From an uncultured Ruminococcus sp. (lineage in GTDB: Bacteria; Bacillota; Clostridia; Oscillospirales; CAG-272): 6,373 nucleotides of DNA. The notes beneath the pieces are model-generated. The model made no database searches, was not told the origin of the DNA, and worked only from the letters and a program-made list of their open reading frames with translations. The position numbers and the translations under genes were made by a program. Positions 1-6,344 of the stretch are shown piece by piece. The DNA lies in the NCBI GenBank assembly GCA_902765885.1, contig CACXBN010000055.1, positions 1 through 6,373 of the forward strand. Direction: 5' to 3'. Every line of letters starts with the position of its first letter. Within the stretch, counting starts at the first letter, position 1.

Positions 1-125
1 GGAAGAGCGTACGGGTAACCGTCGTCTCCGTTTACCGCGAGCACTCCCCGCTTTTCGTTTTCAAGTATGAAGATACACTCGTCAGTGGTGAGTTTCTGTT
101 TGATTCTGCTTATTTCCCTGAACAT
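1..125 (-). CDS. Pyridoxamine 5'-phosphate oxidase-like flavoprotein (NimA-like), N-terminal part, runs off left edge
   Basis: Only the first 41 codons are in the window; the 3' end lies beyond position 1. The peptide begins MFREISRIKQKL and continues with a segment containing DECIFILENEKRGVLAV and then NGDDGYPYALP. From recall, this arrangement (a basic N-terminal helix, a C-I-x-I-L helix, then a G-V-L-A-V beta strand and a GDDGYPYA-P turn) is typical of the pyridoxamine 5'-phosphate oxidase-related split-barrel proteins that include the nitroimidazole-resistance protein NimA. Members bind FMN or a related flavin in the cytoplasm, and some reduce nitro groups; the substrate here is unknown. 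The start is well set: GGAGG at 131-135 lies 5 nt upstream of the ATG at 123-125. The gene begins 17 bp after the stop of the UvrA paralogue, so it is probably the next gene of the same operon. The flavin-binding and catalytic parts are not visible, so the family call is good but the function is open. Confidence 0.8.
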   Translation of the reverse strand, partial: MFREISRIKQKLTTDECIFILENEKRGVLAVNGDDGYPYAL

Positions 126-130
126 ATCTT

Positions 131-135
131 CCTCC
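131..135 (-). promoter_or_regulatory. Ribosome binding site of the flavoprotein gene
   Basis: The minus strand reads GGAGG, 5 nt before the ATG at 125-123. It sits in the 17-bp gap after the UvrA-paralogue stop codon and fixes the start of the truncated flavoprotein gene. Confidence 0.8.
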
Positions 136-142
136 GTTTTTA

Positions 143-2659
143 TCAGATAAATCTGCCTGTTATGCTTTCGGGATTGTTTTTTATTTCTTCCGGCATGCCT
201 TCGGCCACAACACGTCCGCCTTCGTCACCGCCGCCCGGGCCCATGTCTATAACATAATCCGCGTTTCTTATGACATCGAGGTCATGCTCGATCACGATAA
301 CCGTTGCTCCGTTTTCAATGAGCTCTTCGAACACGGACAGAAGCGTCTTTACGTCAAGCGGATGAAGTCCTATGGTAGGCTCGTCGAACACGAACACCGT
401 GTCCTCCTGGCTTCTTCCCATTTCCGTCGCAAGCTTCAGCCTCTGTGCCTCGCCTCCCGAAAGATCGGGCGTCGATTCCCCGAGTGTCAGATAGCCGAGC
501 CCGAGGTCGGATAGTATTTTCATTTTCTGCCATACCGGTTTCACGTCTTCGCATACCGTAAGCGCAGTGTCGATGTCCATGGCCATAAGCTCGGGAAGCG
601 AATATTCCCTGCCGTCACCGTTCCCTTTGGCGCAAGGTCTTCTTACGAGATATGCGTCCTTTGAGTATCTCGATCCCCTGCATTCCGGACACGGAATGTC
701 GACATCCGGAAGGAACTGAACGTCAAGACTTATCTCTCCCGTTCCGTCGCAGTTCATGCAGCGGAGCTTTCCCGTGTTATATGAAAAGTCTCCCGCTTTG
801 TATTTGTGTTTTTTTGCATCCGGTGTTTTTGCATACACCTTTCTGAGCTCGTCATGTATACCGGCATATGTGGCAACGGTGGATCTGACATTGATCCCTA
901 TCGGGGTCGCGTCAATGAGCTTTATATGCCTTATCCCCTCCGCTTCGATCTTTTCGACATGTCCGGGAAGGTCCCTGCCGCTCTCAAGAGCTTCGAGCGC
1001 CGGTACAAGGCTTTCGAGCACCATCGTGGTCTTGCCGGATCCCGAAACACCCGTAACGGCTACCAGTCTTCCCTTCGGTATCTTAATATCAAGCGGCTTT
1101 ACGGTATGTATTCCTTTCGTTGACATGCATATCGAGCCTTTTTCAAAAATTTTCTCCTTATCCGGTTTTCTCCGGTATGAGGTATCCGCTTTTCCAGACA
1201 GGAAAGGGCCGATCTTCGATACGGGATTAGATGAGATATCGCTTACCGTTCCCTCGGCTATCACCTGTCCGCCGGATGCGCCCGAACCCGGTCCCATCTC
1301 GATTATCCAGTCGGATACGGAGAGGATCTCGGGATCGTGATCGACAAGTATCACCGTATTGCCGTCGGCAACGAGGTCCTTTATGACGTTCTCAAGTCCT
1401 ATAACGTTCTGCGGATGAAGCCCTATTGACGGCTCGTCAAGCACGTACATTACGCCGGTCGTGCGGTTTCTTACCGCTCTCGCAAGCTGCATTCTCTGTC
1501 TCTCCCCGGTCGAGAGTGTTGACGACGAGCGGTCAAGTGTCAGATATGAAAGGCCGAGTTCGAGAAGTCTTCTTGCGTTGACCCTGAATGTTTCGCAAAT
1601 GGCTTGTGCCATATCCCTCATCTCGGGAGGAAGCGATCCGGGAACGCCGTTTACCCACTCAAGCGCTTCCGACAGTGTCATCGTGCATACTTCACCAAGG
1701 GAAAGTCCCCTGATCTTCGGATATCTTGCGACTTCCGACAGACGTGTGCCATGGCATTCCGGGCATGTTTCCTCTTTCAGAAACTTCTCCACTCTTTTCA
1801 TTCCGGTCTCGTCCTTGACCCTTGAGAGGGCGTTGAGGACCGTTGCCCTCGCGCTGTAATATGTGAAATCAAGTTCTCCGGCAGATACGCTTTCCGTATT
1901 CTTTGCCTTATAGAAAATATGCTTCTTTACCATCGGCCCGTCGATGACTATCTGCTTTTCCTCGTCCGTGAGATCCTTGTACGGAACGTCTGTTCTGACG
2001 CCCATCTCCCTGCACACGTCCTTCATTAGCGACCACATGAGAGAGTTCCACGGAGCGACGGCACCTTCGTCGACAGAAAGGTTTTCGTCGGGTATAAGCG
2101 TTGTGTCATCCACTGTCCTGATGATTCCCGTTCCGCCGCAGGCCTTGCACGCGCCCTCGCTGTTGAAGGCAAGGCTTTCAGCCCCCGGTCCGAAAAAATG
2201 CTCTCCGCATTCGGGACATACGATCTCCTGTTCAGCCGCTACCGAAAGAGACGGGTTTACGTAATGTCCGTTCGGACACCTGTGGCTTGCAAGACGGGAG
2301 AACATGAGCCTCAGACTGTTTAATAGTTCCGTGCCAGTTCCGAATGTGCTTCTTATCCCGGGAACGCCCGGCCTCTGGTGAAGTGCGAGAGACGCCGGAA
2401 CATAGAGAATATCGTCGACATCCGCCTTTGCGGCGCCGGTCATCCTTCTTCTTGTGTAAGTTGAAAGGGATTCAAGATATCTTCTTGATCCCTCGGCGTA
2501 CAGTACACCGAGTGCGAGAGATGATTTTCCCGATCCCGACACACCGGCAATCCCGACCGTTCCGCCGAGCGGAACATCCACGTCTATGTTTTTGAGATTA
2601 TGTACTTTAGCTCCCCTTATGAGTATTTTTCCGGGAGCTTCTTTTTTTATTTCGTTCAT
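143..2659 (-). CDS. UvrA-like tandem ABC ATPase lacking the UvrB-binding domain (short UvrA paralogue)
   Basis: The protein has 838 residues, against about 940 for canonical UvrA. It holds two ABC ATPase halves in the UvrA order. Half I has Walker A GVSGSGKS (39-46), a CxxC...CxxC zinc module (C148, C151, C171, C174), a second cysteine pair (C299, C302), signature LSTGE (382-386), Walker B with LDEPSIGLHP (407-416) and switch His 441. Half II has Walker A GVSGSGKT (537-544), a four-cysteine zinc module (C634, C637, C657, C660) flanking FLPDV, signature LSGGE (733-737), Walker B FDEPTIGLHP and switch His 792. The ~125 residues between C174 and C299 match the space taken by the UvrA insertion domain. 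In contrast only about 20 residues separate C128 from C148, where canonical UvrA carries the ~115-residue UvrB-binding domain. It therefore probably binds DNA but not UvrB, like the UvrA2/DrrC type linked to tolerance of DNA-damaging or intercalating compounds. The start fits the UvrA N-terminus (IRGAKVHNLKNI). It is apparently coupled to recD2 upstream. It is not the main uvrA. Confidence 0.93.
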   Translation of the reverse strand: MNEIKKEAPGKILIRGAKVHNLKNIDVDVPLGGTVGIAGVSGSGKSSLALGVLYAEGSRRYLESLSTYTRRRMTGAAKADVDDILYVPASLALHQRPGVPGIRSTFGTGTELLNSLRLMFSRLASHRCPNGHYVNPSLSVAAEQEIVCPECGEHFFGPGAESLAFNSEGACKACGGTGIIRTVDDTTLIPDENLSVDEGAVAPWNSLMWSLMKDVCREMGVRTDVPYKDLTDEEKQIVIDGPMVKKHIFYKAKNTESVSAGELDFTYYSARATVLNALSRVKDETGMKRVEKFLKEETCPECHGTRLSEVARYPKIRGLSLGEVCTMTLSEALEWVNGVPGSLPPEMRDMAQAICETFRVNARRLLELGLSYLTLDRSSSTLSTGERQRMQLARAVRNRTTGVMYVLDEPSIGLHPQNVIGLENVIKDLVADGNTVILVDHDPEILSVSDWIIEMGPGSGASGGQVIAEGTVSDISSNPVSKIGPFLSGKADTSYRRKPDKEKIFEKGSICMSTKGIHTVKPLDIKIPKGRLVAVTGVSGSGKTTMVLESLVPALEALESGRDLPGHVEKIEAEGIRHIKLIDATPIGINVRSTVATYAGIHDELRKVYAKTPDAKKHKYKAGDFSYNTGKLRCMNCDGTGEISLDVQFLPDVDIPCPECRGSRYSKDAYLVRRPCAKGNGDGREYSLPELMAMDIDTALTVCEDVKPVWQKMKILSDLGLGYLTLGESTPDLSGGEAQRLKLATEMGRSQEDTVFVFDEPTIGLHPLDVKTLLSVFEELIENGATVIVIEHDLDVIRNADYVIDMGPGGGDEGGRVVAEGMPEEIKNNPESITGRFI

Positions 2660-2669
2660 ATCCTAGTCC
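2657..2669 (-). promoter_or_regulatory. Translational coupling junction between recD2 stop and uvrA-paralogue start
   Basis: The minus strand reads GGACTAGGATATG. The recD2 stop TAG (2665-2663) is separated from the ATG (2659-2657) by only 3 nt. A weak GGA Shine-Dalgarno core (2669-2667) lies 7 nt before the ATG, inside the last codons of recD2; the AGGA overlapping the stop is too close to serve. The weak site and minimal gap suggest that ribosomes finishing recD2 re-initiate on the next gene. Confidence 0.6.
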
Positions 2670-4843
2670 AAGTATATCTGATCTGATGCGGGTCCGTCAG
2701 CAGGTGAGAGAGCCGCCGGGCCGTTTTTCAGTCTTTCGCTGAGTTTTGTGTTTCTTTTGAGCGCGGGCATTTTCTTGACTGCCATAGCGAGCGCTTTGAC
2801 CGTTCCGACTATAACGAGGCCCTTTTTTGCCCTCGTAATGCCTGTATATATGAGATTTCTCTGGAGCATAGCATAGTGCTGTGTCATCACCGGCATGACG
2901 ACCACGGGATATTCGCTTCCCTGGGATTTGTGGATCGTCGTCGCGTACGCAAGCACTATTTCGTCAAGCTCCGTATAGTCGTATTCCACCCGTCTGCCGT
3001 CGAAGGAAACATGGAGGACCCTGTCTTCGAAGTCTATCCTTTCAACGATTCCTATGTCCCCGTTGAAAACTTCCTTGTCATAATTGTTTCTTATCTGCAT
3101 GACCCTGTCGCCTGACCTGAAGGTAAATCCTCCGCGGGTTATCCCTATCCCGCCGGGATTCACGGCCGACTGAAGAAGCTGGTTCAGATTCGCGGCACCG
3201 ACGTTTCCTCTCTGCATCGGCGTCAGCACCTGTATGTTTTGTGGCGTCGTCTTAAAGTATTTCGGCAGCCTGGTCTTGACGAGATTCACTATCATGCCAG
3301 CAGCCTTCTCCGGATCCTCTTCCGAGATAAAGAAGAAGTCCGAATTCTTTTCTGTCCTGAGATAAGGTATCTCTCCGCGGTTCACCTTGTGAGCCGACGT
3401 TATGATCCGGCTCGTCTGAGCCTGACGGAATATCTTTGTGAGTCTGACGACTGGCACAACTCCCGATTCTATTATATCCCTCAGGACATTTCCAGCCCCG
3501 ACGCTCGGAAGCTGATCGACGTCTCCGACAAATATGACCGTCATTTTGTCAGGAACAGCCTTCAGCAGATTGTACATCAGCATGACGTCTATCATTGAGC
3601 ACTCATCGAGGATGAGGACGTCGCCTTTGAGGGGATTCGACTCGTTTTTCTTGTATCCTTCAGGCGGCTTGACCTCGAGAAGCCTGTGTATCGTCTTTGC
3701 CTCCATATGAGTGGTCTCGGACAGCCTTTTTGCGGCCCTTCCCGTAGGAGCTGCCAGAAGAATTTTCGCTCCCGTGCTTCTGAATGCGGTAATGATTCCG
3801 AGAGTAGTCGTTGTCTTTCCTGTTCCCGGTCCACCCGTGAGCACGAACACCTTGCTCCCGACCGCTGTCTCAATGGCCTCAAGCTGCACTTCGTCATATG
3901 CCACCCCGGTGAGGGAGCATATCTTCTGCCTCAGTCCGCTTGTATCCACTGTTATGGAAGGCTTTGCCTTTTTTATCGCTCTGAGTCTTCTTGCTACTCC
4001 GTTTTCCGAATAGAAGAAAGGCGGAAGATATATGGCATCTTCATCCCTTATCACATCTCTCGTCCCGACCATTGTCCCAAGCGCTTCCGAGAGCTTTTCC
4101 CTCTCAGCCCCCAGAAGCTCGGAGGCTGAATCCATGAGCTGCTCTTCCGTCGCAAAACAGTGTCCGTCCTCGGAGAGCACATTGAGCGTATATTTTATTC
4201 CACTCCTCAGGCGCGGATACGCGTCGTGCTCAAAGCCCAGCTTGGCTGCTATCGTGTCTGCGGTCTTAAATCCTATTCCCCAGATGTCGTCAGCCATTCT
4301 GTACGGATTTTCAGTCACTACCTTTATACTGTCCTTGCCGTAGGTCTTGAATATCTTTGAGGCATGGGATGTGGAAACGTCGTGTCCCTGAAGGAACAGC
4401 ATTATATTTCTGATCTCCTTCTGTTCATCCCAGCTCTTCTTTATTCTTTCCACCCTTATGTTTCCGATCCCGTCGACTTCAAGCAGTCTGTCCGGGTAGT
4501 TTTCTATCACTTCAAGGGTGTCCTTGCCGAATTTCTTTACTATTTTTTTCGCATAAACGGGTCCGATGCCCTTTATGAGTCCGCTGCCGAGATACTTTTC
4601 AATCCCGTACGCGGTCGCGGGCATGGTCTCCTCGCATTTCACGAACGAGAACTGTCTCCCGTATTTCGAGTCCACTTTCCAGTCCCCGTCAGCCGAGAGA
4701 ACGCTGCCGACATGTACTTCCGCCATATTGCCGACGACCGTGACAAGGTCGGAAAATCCCCTGACTCTGCATTTAAGTACCGAATATCCGTTCTCTTCAT
4801 TGTGGTATGTTATTCTTTCGACAACACATCTCAGGTTTTCCAT
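2663..4843 (-). CDS. recD2: RecD2 family SF1B DNA helicase (RecD-like, not RecBCD-associated)
   Basis: A 726-residue cytoplasmic ATP-dependent 5'-3' DNA helicase. Its length is close to that of Deinococcus RecD2 (about 715) and it carries the N-terminal extension that separates RecD2 from RecBCD RecD. Residues 1-70 form the small N-terminal domain (VVERITYHNEENGYSVLK). Helix-hairpin-helix segments follow around 85-130 (IKGIGPVYAKKI, VDGIGNIRVERI) and 175-200 (WGIGFKTAD). The motor motifs are in order: Q motif Gln320, Walker A GGPGTGKT (337-344), Ia APTGRAAKRL (365-374), Walker B DECS (413-416), III GDVDQLPSVGAG (440-451), IV IFRQ (471-474), an SH3-like insert near RSGDRVMQIRNNYD (576-589), V TIHKSQGSEYP (636-646) and VI YTGITRAKK (667-675, Arg671 being the likely arginine finger). 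No key residue is missing. RecD2 proteins act in replication-fork maintenance and repair. GGAGG at 4853-4857 sets the start. The gene lies 45 bp after the DUF3592 gene and 3 nt before the uvrA paralogue. Confidence 0.97.
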   Translation of the reverse strand: MENLRCVVERITYHNEENGYSVLKCRVRGFSDLVTVVGNMAEVHVGSVLSADGDWKVDSKYGRQFSFVKCEETMPATAYGIEKYLGSGLIKGIGPVYAKKIVKKFGKDTLEVIENYPDRLLEVDGIGNIRVERIKKSWDEQKEIRNIMLFLQGHDVSTSHASKIFKTYGKDSIKVVTENPYRMADDIWGIGFKTADTIAAKLGFEHDAYPRLRSGIKYTLNVLSEDGHCFATEEQLMDSASELLGAEREKLSEALGTMVGTRDVIRDEDAIYLPPFFYSENGVARRLRAIKKAKPSITVDTSGLRQKICSLTGVAYDEVQLEAIETAVGSKVFVLTGGPGTGKTTTTLGIITAFRSTGAKILLAAPTGRAAKRLSETTHMEAKTIHRLLEVKPPEGYKKNESNPLKGDVLILDECSMIDVMLMYNLLKAVPDKMTVIFVGDVDQLPSVGAGNVLRDIIESGVVPVVRLTKIFRQAQTSRIITSAHKVNRGEIPYLRTEKNSDFFFISEEDPEKAAGMIVNLVKTRLPKYFKTTPQNIQVLTPMQRGNVGAANLNQLLQSAVNPGGIGITRGGFTFRSGDRVMQIRNNYDKEVFNGDIGIVERIDFEDRVLHVSFDGRRVEYDYTELDEIVLAYATTIHKSQGSEYPVVVMPVMTQHYAMLQRNLIYTGITRAKKGLVIVGTVKALAMAVKKMPALKRNTKLSERLKNGPAALSPADGPASDQIYLD

Positions 4844-4852
4844 ATCAGCCGC

Positions 4853-4857
4853 CCTCC
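4853..4857 (-). promoter_or_regulatory. Ribosome binding site of recD2
   Basis: The minus strand reads AAAGGAGG, with GGAGG ending 9 nt before the ATG at 4843-4841. It lies in the 45-bp gap between the DUF3592 gene and recD2. That gap shows no hairpin followed by a T tract, which supports read-through transcription. Confidence 0.75.
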
Positions 4858-4888
4858 TTTCCTTTTTCTTTGATCAATCATACCTGGC

Positions 4889-5344
4889 TTATTTTGCAGC
4901 AGCGGTGTTTTCCTTATTCTCTTCTTTTTTTGCCTTTATATACCGTACAAGAGTAACGACGGTCACGGCAAGCATAGCGAGCGCCAGAGCGCCCACGATG
5001 TATATGGCCGCCGTCGTGTTTGATCTTATCTCATAAGGCTTTTCGGGGTTCACATACACCTCCACCGTCTGGCCCTTTTTCATGAAAGACGAGCCTATGT
5101 CAAGGTGAACATGTCTGTACTCTTTCCCGTTATAGTCATAGTCAACGTAAAACTCCTGTTTTGTTACAAGACTTCCCTCTTCGTCATACTCCTCATATTC
5201 CCTTATTTCCGATATGACGGCTGATGTCTTCACAAAGTCCTTTGAGGGCTGTGAAAATATGACAACTATAAAAACTATGACGAGCATCAAAAATATAATA
5301 CCCGAAAACACGAAGGCGTTTCTTCCGCCCGAAAACAATTTCAT
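4889..5344 (-). CDS. DUF3592-type membrane protein with two transmembrane helices
   Basis: A 151-residue protein. A hydrophobic helix at about 11-31 (SGIIFLMLVIVFIVVIF) and a second at about 112-135 (AAIYIVGALALAMLAVTVV) enclose an 80-residue soluble segment rich in Asp, Glu and Tyr (EYEEYDEEGS near 49-58, then FYVDYDYNGKEY). This ends in GQTVEVYVNPEKPYEI (91-106), which resembles the typical close of DUF3592 domains: a short beta domain, a VxVYYxPxxP-like strand, then a second helix. The C-terminus is short and charged, so the soluble domain probably faces outward with both ends inside. No catalytic residues are evident and the function of the family is unknown. The start at ATG 5344 is preferred: AAAGG (5354-5358) lies 9 nt upstream. 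An in-frame GTG at 5386 would add 14 residues but has no visible Shine-Dalgarno sequence. The gene is followed 45 bp later by recD2 and may be the first gene of the repair operon. Confidence 0.78.
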   Translation of the reverse strand: MKLFSGGRNAFVFSGIIFLMLVIVFIVVIFSQPSKDFVKTSAVISEIREYEEYDEEGSLVTKQEFYVDYDYNGKEYRHVHLDIGSSFMKKGQTVEVYVNPEKPYEIRSNTTAAIYIVGALALAMLAVTVVTLVRYIKAKKEENKENTAAAK

Positions 5345-5360
5345 TTTGTCTGACCTTTCT

Positions 5361-5492
5361 TTATACCCTGCTCTCTGTTTCCCCACAGCTTTGCGTGTAC
5401 TGCCGGCGCGTCATTTCTCTTTGCATATTCTCTTTTTTAAGCAGCTTGTCCTGTGACGGCGCAATTTCTGCGTCCGTGTATGTTTTTTTCAT
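5361..5492 (-). CDS. Doubtful small ORF, 43 codons, upstream of the DUF3592 gene
   Basis: An ATG at 5492-5490 opens a frame of 43 codons that ends at TAA 5363-5361, 16 bp before the DUF3592 start. The product begins MKKTYTDAEIAPSQDKLLKKE and continues hydrophilic and basic, with one cysteine and no membrane segment or motif that I recognise. An in-frame TGA lies two codons upstream of the ATG, so the frame cannot be longer. The Shine-Dalgarno signal is poor: GGGAG is 12 nt upstream and GAGAG abuts the start. It could be a leader peptide, a degraded gene remnant or chance. The Lys- and Glu-rich, fairly gene-like composition is the only point in its favour. Confidence 0.22.
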   Translation of the reverse strand: MKKTYTDAEIAPSQDKLLKKENMQREMTRRQYTQSCGETESRV

Positions 5493-5531
5493 CTCTCAAT
5501 GATTCTCCCGGGATGTCTTTGACTGTGAGGG

Positions 5532-5561
5532 CCGCGCATCCGCTGTCTGCAGGCGCGGATG
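5532..5561. repeat. Overlapping inverted repeats, possible hairpin
   Basis: Two alternative stems share the same bases. One pairs CATCCGC (5537-5543) with GCGGATG (5555-5561), 7 bp around an 11-nt loop. The other pairs CCGCGC (5532-5537) with GCGCGG (5553-5558), 6 bp. On the plus strand the first stem is followed by TTTT (5562-5565), a weak terminator-like arrangement, but no plus-strand gene is visible. On the minus strand, the coding direction, no T tract follows. It could instead be an mRNA structure or a protein-binding site in the spacer. Confidence 0.4.
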
Positions 5562-5587
5562 TTTTGCCTCTTTATATTTTTCTTTAT

Positions 5588-6274
5588 TTATCTGTTTTTC
5601 CTTATTTTCTTTCCGAGCGCATTCACGATGAGAAGATATATGAGCCCTATGATTATGAGGAAAATGAAGATGGCGATTATCCACCACGCGCTTCCCATGA
5701 ATGGAAGGCCTTCCGTGAATCCGAAGGCGCCCGCAGGGCTGCCCCAGTTGAGGAAGAAGTACGGATAGTTCACTCCCGGGGCAAATTCCCACCCCTGAAT
5801 ATATCCGATTCCCGAATATACGGCATAGAGCAGCGGAGGAATGACGACGAAGAACACGTATCTTTTCTTAAGGCGCGCATATCTGCCCACAACAAAGAAG
5901 TCGGCTATCGAGACTACCGGAACAACTACATGGGTCAGGATATTGTGAAGCACCCATGCGTGCTCGCCGAGCGTGGGAGCGAGGACGAACGTAAACACCA
6001 CACCCGTCAGGGTTATGGCGACCGTCCCCACGAATTTTATGACGTACCACACTTTTCCGGCTTTTCGCTTGACAATGAGGATGACACCGCCGATAAGGCT
6101 TATCAGAGCTGCGGCGATATTCGACTGTATGGTAAAATACTTAAACACATTGTTTCCGCCCATGAAGGAGTTCAGCCCCGCATAGTAGCTGAGGATCGTT
6201 CCTACGACTGCGGATACGATTATGATCATTTTAAAGATAAGTGAGACTGCCCTGCTTTTTTTCGGGATTTCCAT
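5588..6274 (-). CDS. Pr6Pr family integral membrane protein
   Basis: A 228-residue, strongly hydrophobic protein with about six membrane helices near residues 11-32, 46-68, 78-99, 108-130, 138-158 and 196-219, and a basic C-terminal tail (GKKIRKNR). The family is suggested by YFTIQSN at the start of helix 2 (46-52), by the NILTHVVVPVVSIADFF segment of helix 4 (111-127, with His110 and His115 before Pro119), and by the polar loop between helices 5 and 6 with YPYFFLNWG (170-178). These resemble the conserved histidine-containing helices of Pr6Pr proteins. Their biochemical role is not established; they are distant relatives of the FAR-17a/AIG1-like membrane hydrolases, so a role with lipids is only a guess. 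The start at 6274 is chosen because GGAGGAG (6281-6287) lies 6 nt upstream and a promoter lies further up. The frame stays open upstream, with an ATG at 6340, but that codon sits at the expected transcription start and has no ribosome binding site. Confidence 0.82.
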   Translation of the reverse strand: MEIPKKSRAVSLIFKMIIIVSAVVGTILSYYAGLNSFMGGNNVFKYFTIQSNIAAALISLIGGVILIVKRKAGKVWYVIKFVGTVAITLTGVVFTFVLAPTLGEHAWVLHNILTHVVVPVVSIADFFVVGRYARLKKRYVFFVVIPPLLYAVYSGIGYIQGWEFAPGVNYPYFFLNWGSPAGAFGFTEGLPFMGSAWWIIAIFIFLIIIGLIYLLIVNALGKKIRKNR

Positions 6275-6280
6275 CCGGAT

Positions 6281-6287
6281 CTCCTCC
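6281..6287 (-). promoter_or_regulatory. Ribosome binding site deciding the Pr6Pr-family start
   Basis: The minus strand reads GGAGGAG, 6 nt before the ATG at 6274-6272. This near-ideal site selects this start over the upstream in-frame ATG at 6340, which has no Shine-Dalgarno sequence. Confidence 0.85.
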
Positions 6288-6344
6288 GTGAGATATATGA
6301 ATTTCAGAAAACGCTGTATATGGGACAAATTTTTCACCATGGTA

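Larger units (their letters stand above)
5345..5587. other. Intergenic spacer between the Pr6Pr-family gene and the DUF3592 gene
   Basis: A 243-bp gap, much longer than the others here. On the minus strand it begins A-rich after the Pr6Pr stop, with a lone -10-like TATAAA at 5576-5571 and no matching -35. An inverted repeat follows (5532-5561), then a doubtful short ORF (5361-5492) and the AAAGG site of the DUF3592 gene. No minus-strand hairpin with a T tract is present, so the Pr6Pr transcript is not obviously terminated here. No convincing sigma-A promoter was found for the downstream operon either. Confidence 0.5.

Noticed and set aside
756..1340. Plus-strand reading frame of 194 codons inside the UvrA paralogue
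   Set aside because: It is the antisense shadow of a gene with complete ATPase motifs and has no recognisable domain.
3592..3897. Minus-strand reading frame of 101 codons within recD2
   Set aside because: It is out of frame with recD2 across the Walker A to Walker B region, where the recD2 motifs are intact, and the product is an Arg/Ser-rich shadow.
4829..4879. 16-codon ATG frame overlapping the recD2 start
   Set aside because: It is too short and its product (MIDQRKRKGG...) reflects the purine-rich ribosome binding region of recD2; it shows no sign of independent coding.
5345..5386. GTG-started 14-residue extension of the DUF3592 protein
   Set aside because: There is no Shine-Dalgarno sequence before the GTG, whereas the ATG at 5344 has AAAGG at a suitable distance and begins just before the first membrane helix.
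5571..5576. TATAAA as a -10 box for the DUF3592-recD2 operon
   Set aside because: The position 17 nt upstream reads AAAAAC, not a -35 sequence, and the surrounding DNA is generally A-rich, so a chance match is likely.
5453..6244. Long plus-strand reading frame of 263 codons opposite the Pr6Pr-family gene
   Set aside because: It lies antisense to a gene with clear membrane-protein composition, a good ribosome binding site and a promoter. Its own product is a low-complexity charged sequence with no recognisable motif.
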